Of a DNA stretch of 5,529 nt, positions 5,443 through 5,529 are shown in pieces. Position numbers and translations under genes: made by a program. The stretch comes from CAYPEL01 sp964409635. Lineage in GTDB: Bacteria > Pseudomonadota > Gammaproteobacteria > DSM-19610. Within the stretch, counting starts at the first letter, position 1; every line of letters begins with the position of its first letter. The DNA lies in the NCBI GenBank assembly GCA_964409635.1, contig CAYPEL010000168.1, forward strand, positions 1 to 5,529. The letters run 5' to 3'. The notes beneath the pieces are model-generated. The model had not been told where the DNA came from, did not search any database, and saw only the letters and a program-made list of their open reading frames with translations.

Positions 5443-5452
5443 TTAATGGTTG

Positions 5453-5529
5453 CTAGCCACGGTACACAACGAATGACATGCCCTGGCTCTGAGAATAGTT
5501 GTCGTAACCTATCAGACGAACATGGTTGT
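5453..5529 (-). CDS. cbbS: RuBisCO small subunit, form I, C-terminal end (partial)
   Basis: Small subunit of ribulose-1,5-bisphosphate carboxylase/oxygenase, the CO2-fixing cargo of the carboxysome. Only the last 24 codons and the TAG stop lie in the window; the 5' part runs off the high-coordinate edge. The translated tail reads NHVRLIGYDNYSQSQG and then MSFVVYRG before the stop, which matches the conserved C-terminal GYDN...SQG...FVVYRG strand of carboxysomal form IA small subunits. The position directly upstream of csoS2 on the same strand is exactly where cbbS sits in proteobacterial cso operons (cbbL-cbbS-csoS2). The frame is fixed by this match, because the neighbouring frame meets a stop after a few codons. 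The identification is firm although the fragment is short. Confidence 0.93.
   Translation of the reverse strand, partial: NHVRLIGYDNYSQSQGMSFVVYRG

Noticed and set aside
4979..5446. Long plus-strand open frame opposite the csoS2 start.
   Set aside because: It lies antisense to the well-supported CsoS2 N region and its spacer. Its Ala-rich, low-complexity product mirrors the Ala/Ser-rich csoS2 codons, and it resembles no known family.

Overview
The window is the middle of an alpha-carboxysome (cso) operon, read entirely on the minus strand. From high to low coordinates it carries the 3' end of cbbS (form I RuBisCO small subunit), csoS2 (scaffold protein), csoSCA (carboxysomal carbonic anhydrase, also called csoS3), csoS4A and csoS4B (pentameric vertex proteins), csoS1 (hexameric shell protein), and the first 13 codons of a second csoS1 paralogue cut by the window edge. 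This order, with full-length csoS2 carrying N, M and C regions, is typical of chemolithoautotrophic proteobacteria such as Halothiobacillus, Thiomicrospira-type and nitrifying lineages. Genus cannot be assigned from the window. Comparisons with H. neapolitanus are made from memory, not from a database search.

Layout: 5453-5529 cbbS tail; 5374-5452 spacer with an inverted repeat; 2611-5373 csoS2; 2565-2610 short spacer; 960-2564 csoSCA; 712-963 csoS4A, overlapping csoSCA by 4 nt; 447-710 csoS4B, 1 nt after csoS4A; 412-446 spacer; 112-411 csoS1; 40-111 AT-rich spacer with a GAAA-capped hairpin at its start; 1-39 second csoS1. No gap exceeds 80 bases and no convincing plus-strand gene is present.

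How the parts work together: CsoS2 is the disordered scaffold. Its four basic N motifs bind RuBisCO (CbbL/CbbS), its seven M repeats bind shell, and its C region anchors to the inner shell face. CsoSCA is carried inside and turns bicarbonate into CO2 next to RuBisCO. CsoS1 hexamers tile the facets and CsoS4A/B pentamers close the vertices. Overlaps and tight spacing suggest a polycistronic, translationally coupled transcript.

The system itself is known, so I do not claim a new one. The most notable element is a well-formed -1 programmed frameshift signal inside csoS2: an in-register C CCA AAA heptamer, a 6-nt spacer and a stem-loop, with a -1 stop inside the stem. It would give a 585-residue CsoS2A besides the 920-residue CsoS2B. 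Also notable are an apparent extra M repeat downstream of that signal, a Cys cluster in the N region, a near-constant 17-18 residue Cys-Cys register through the repeats, and two intercistronic hairpins.
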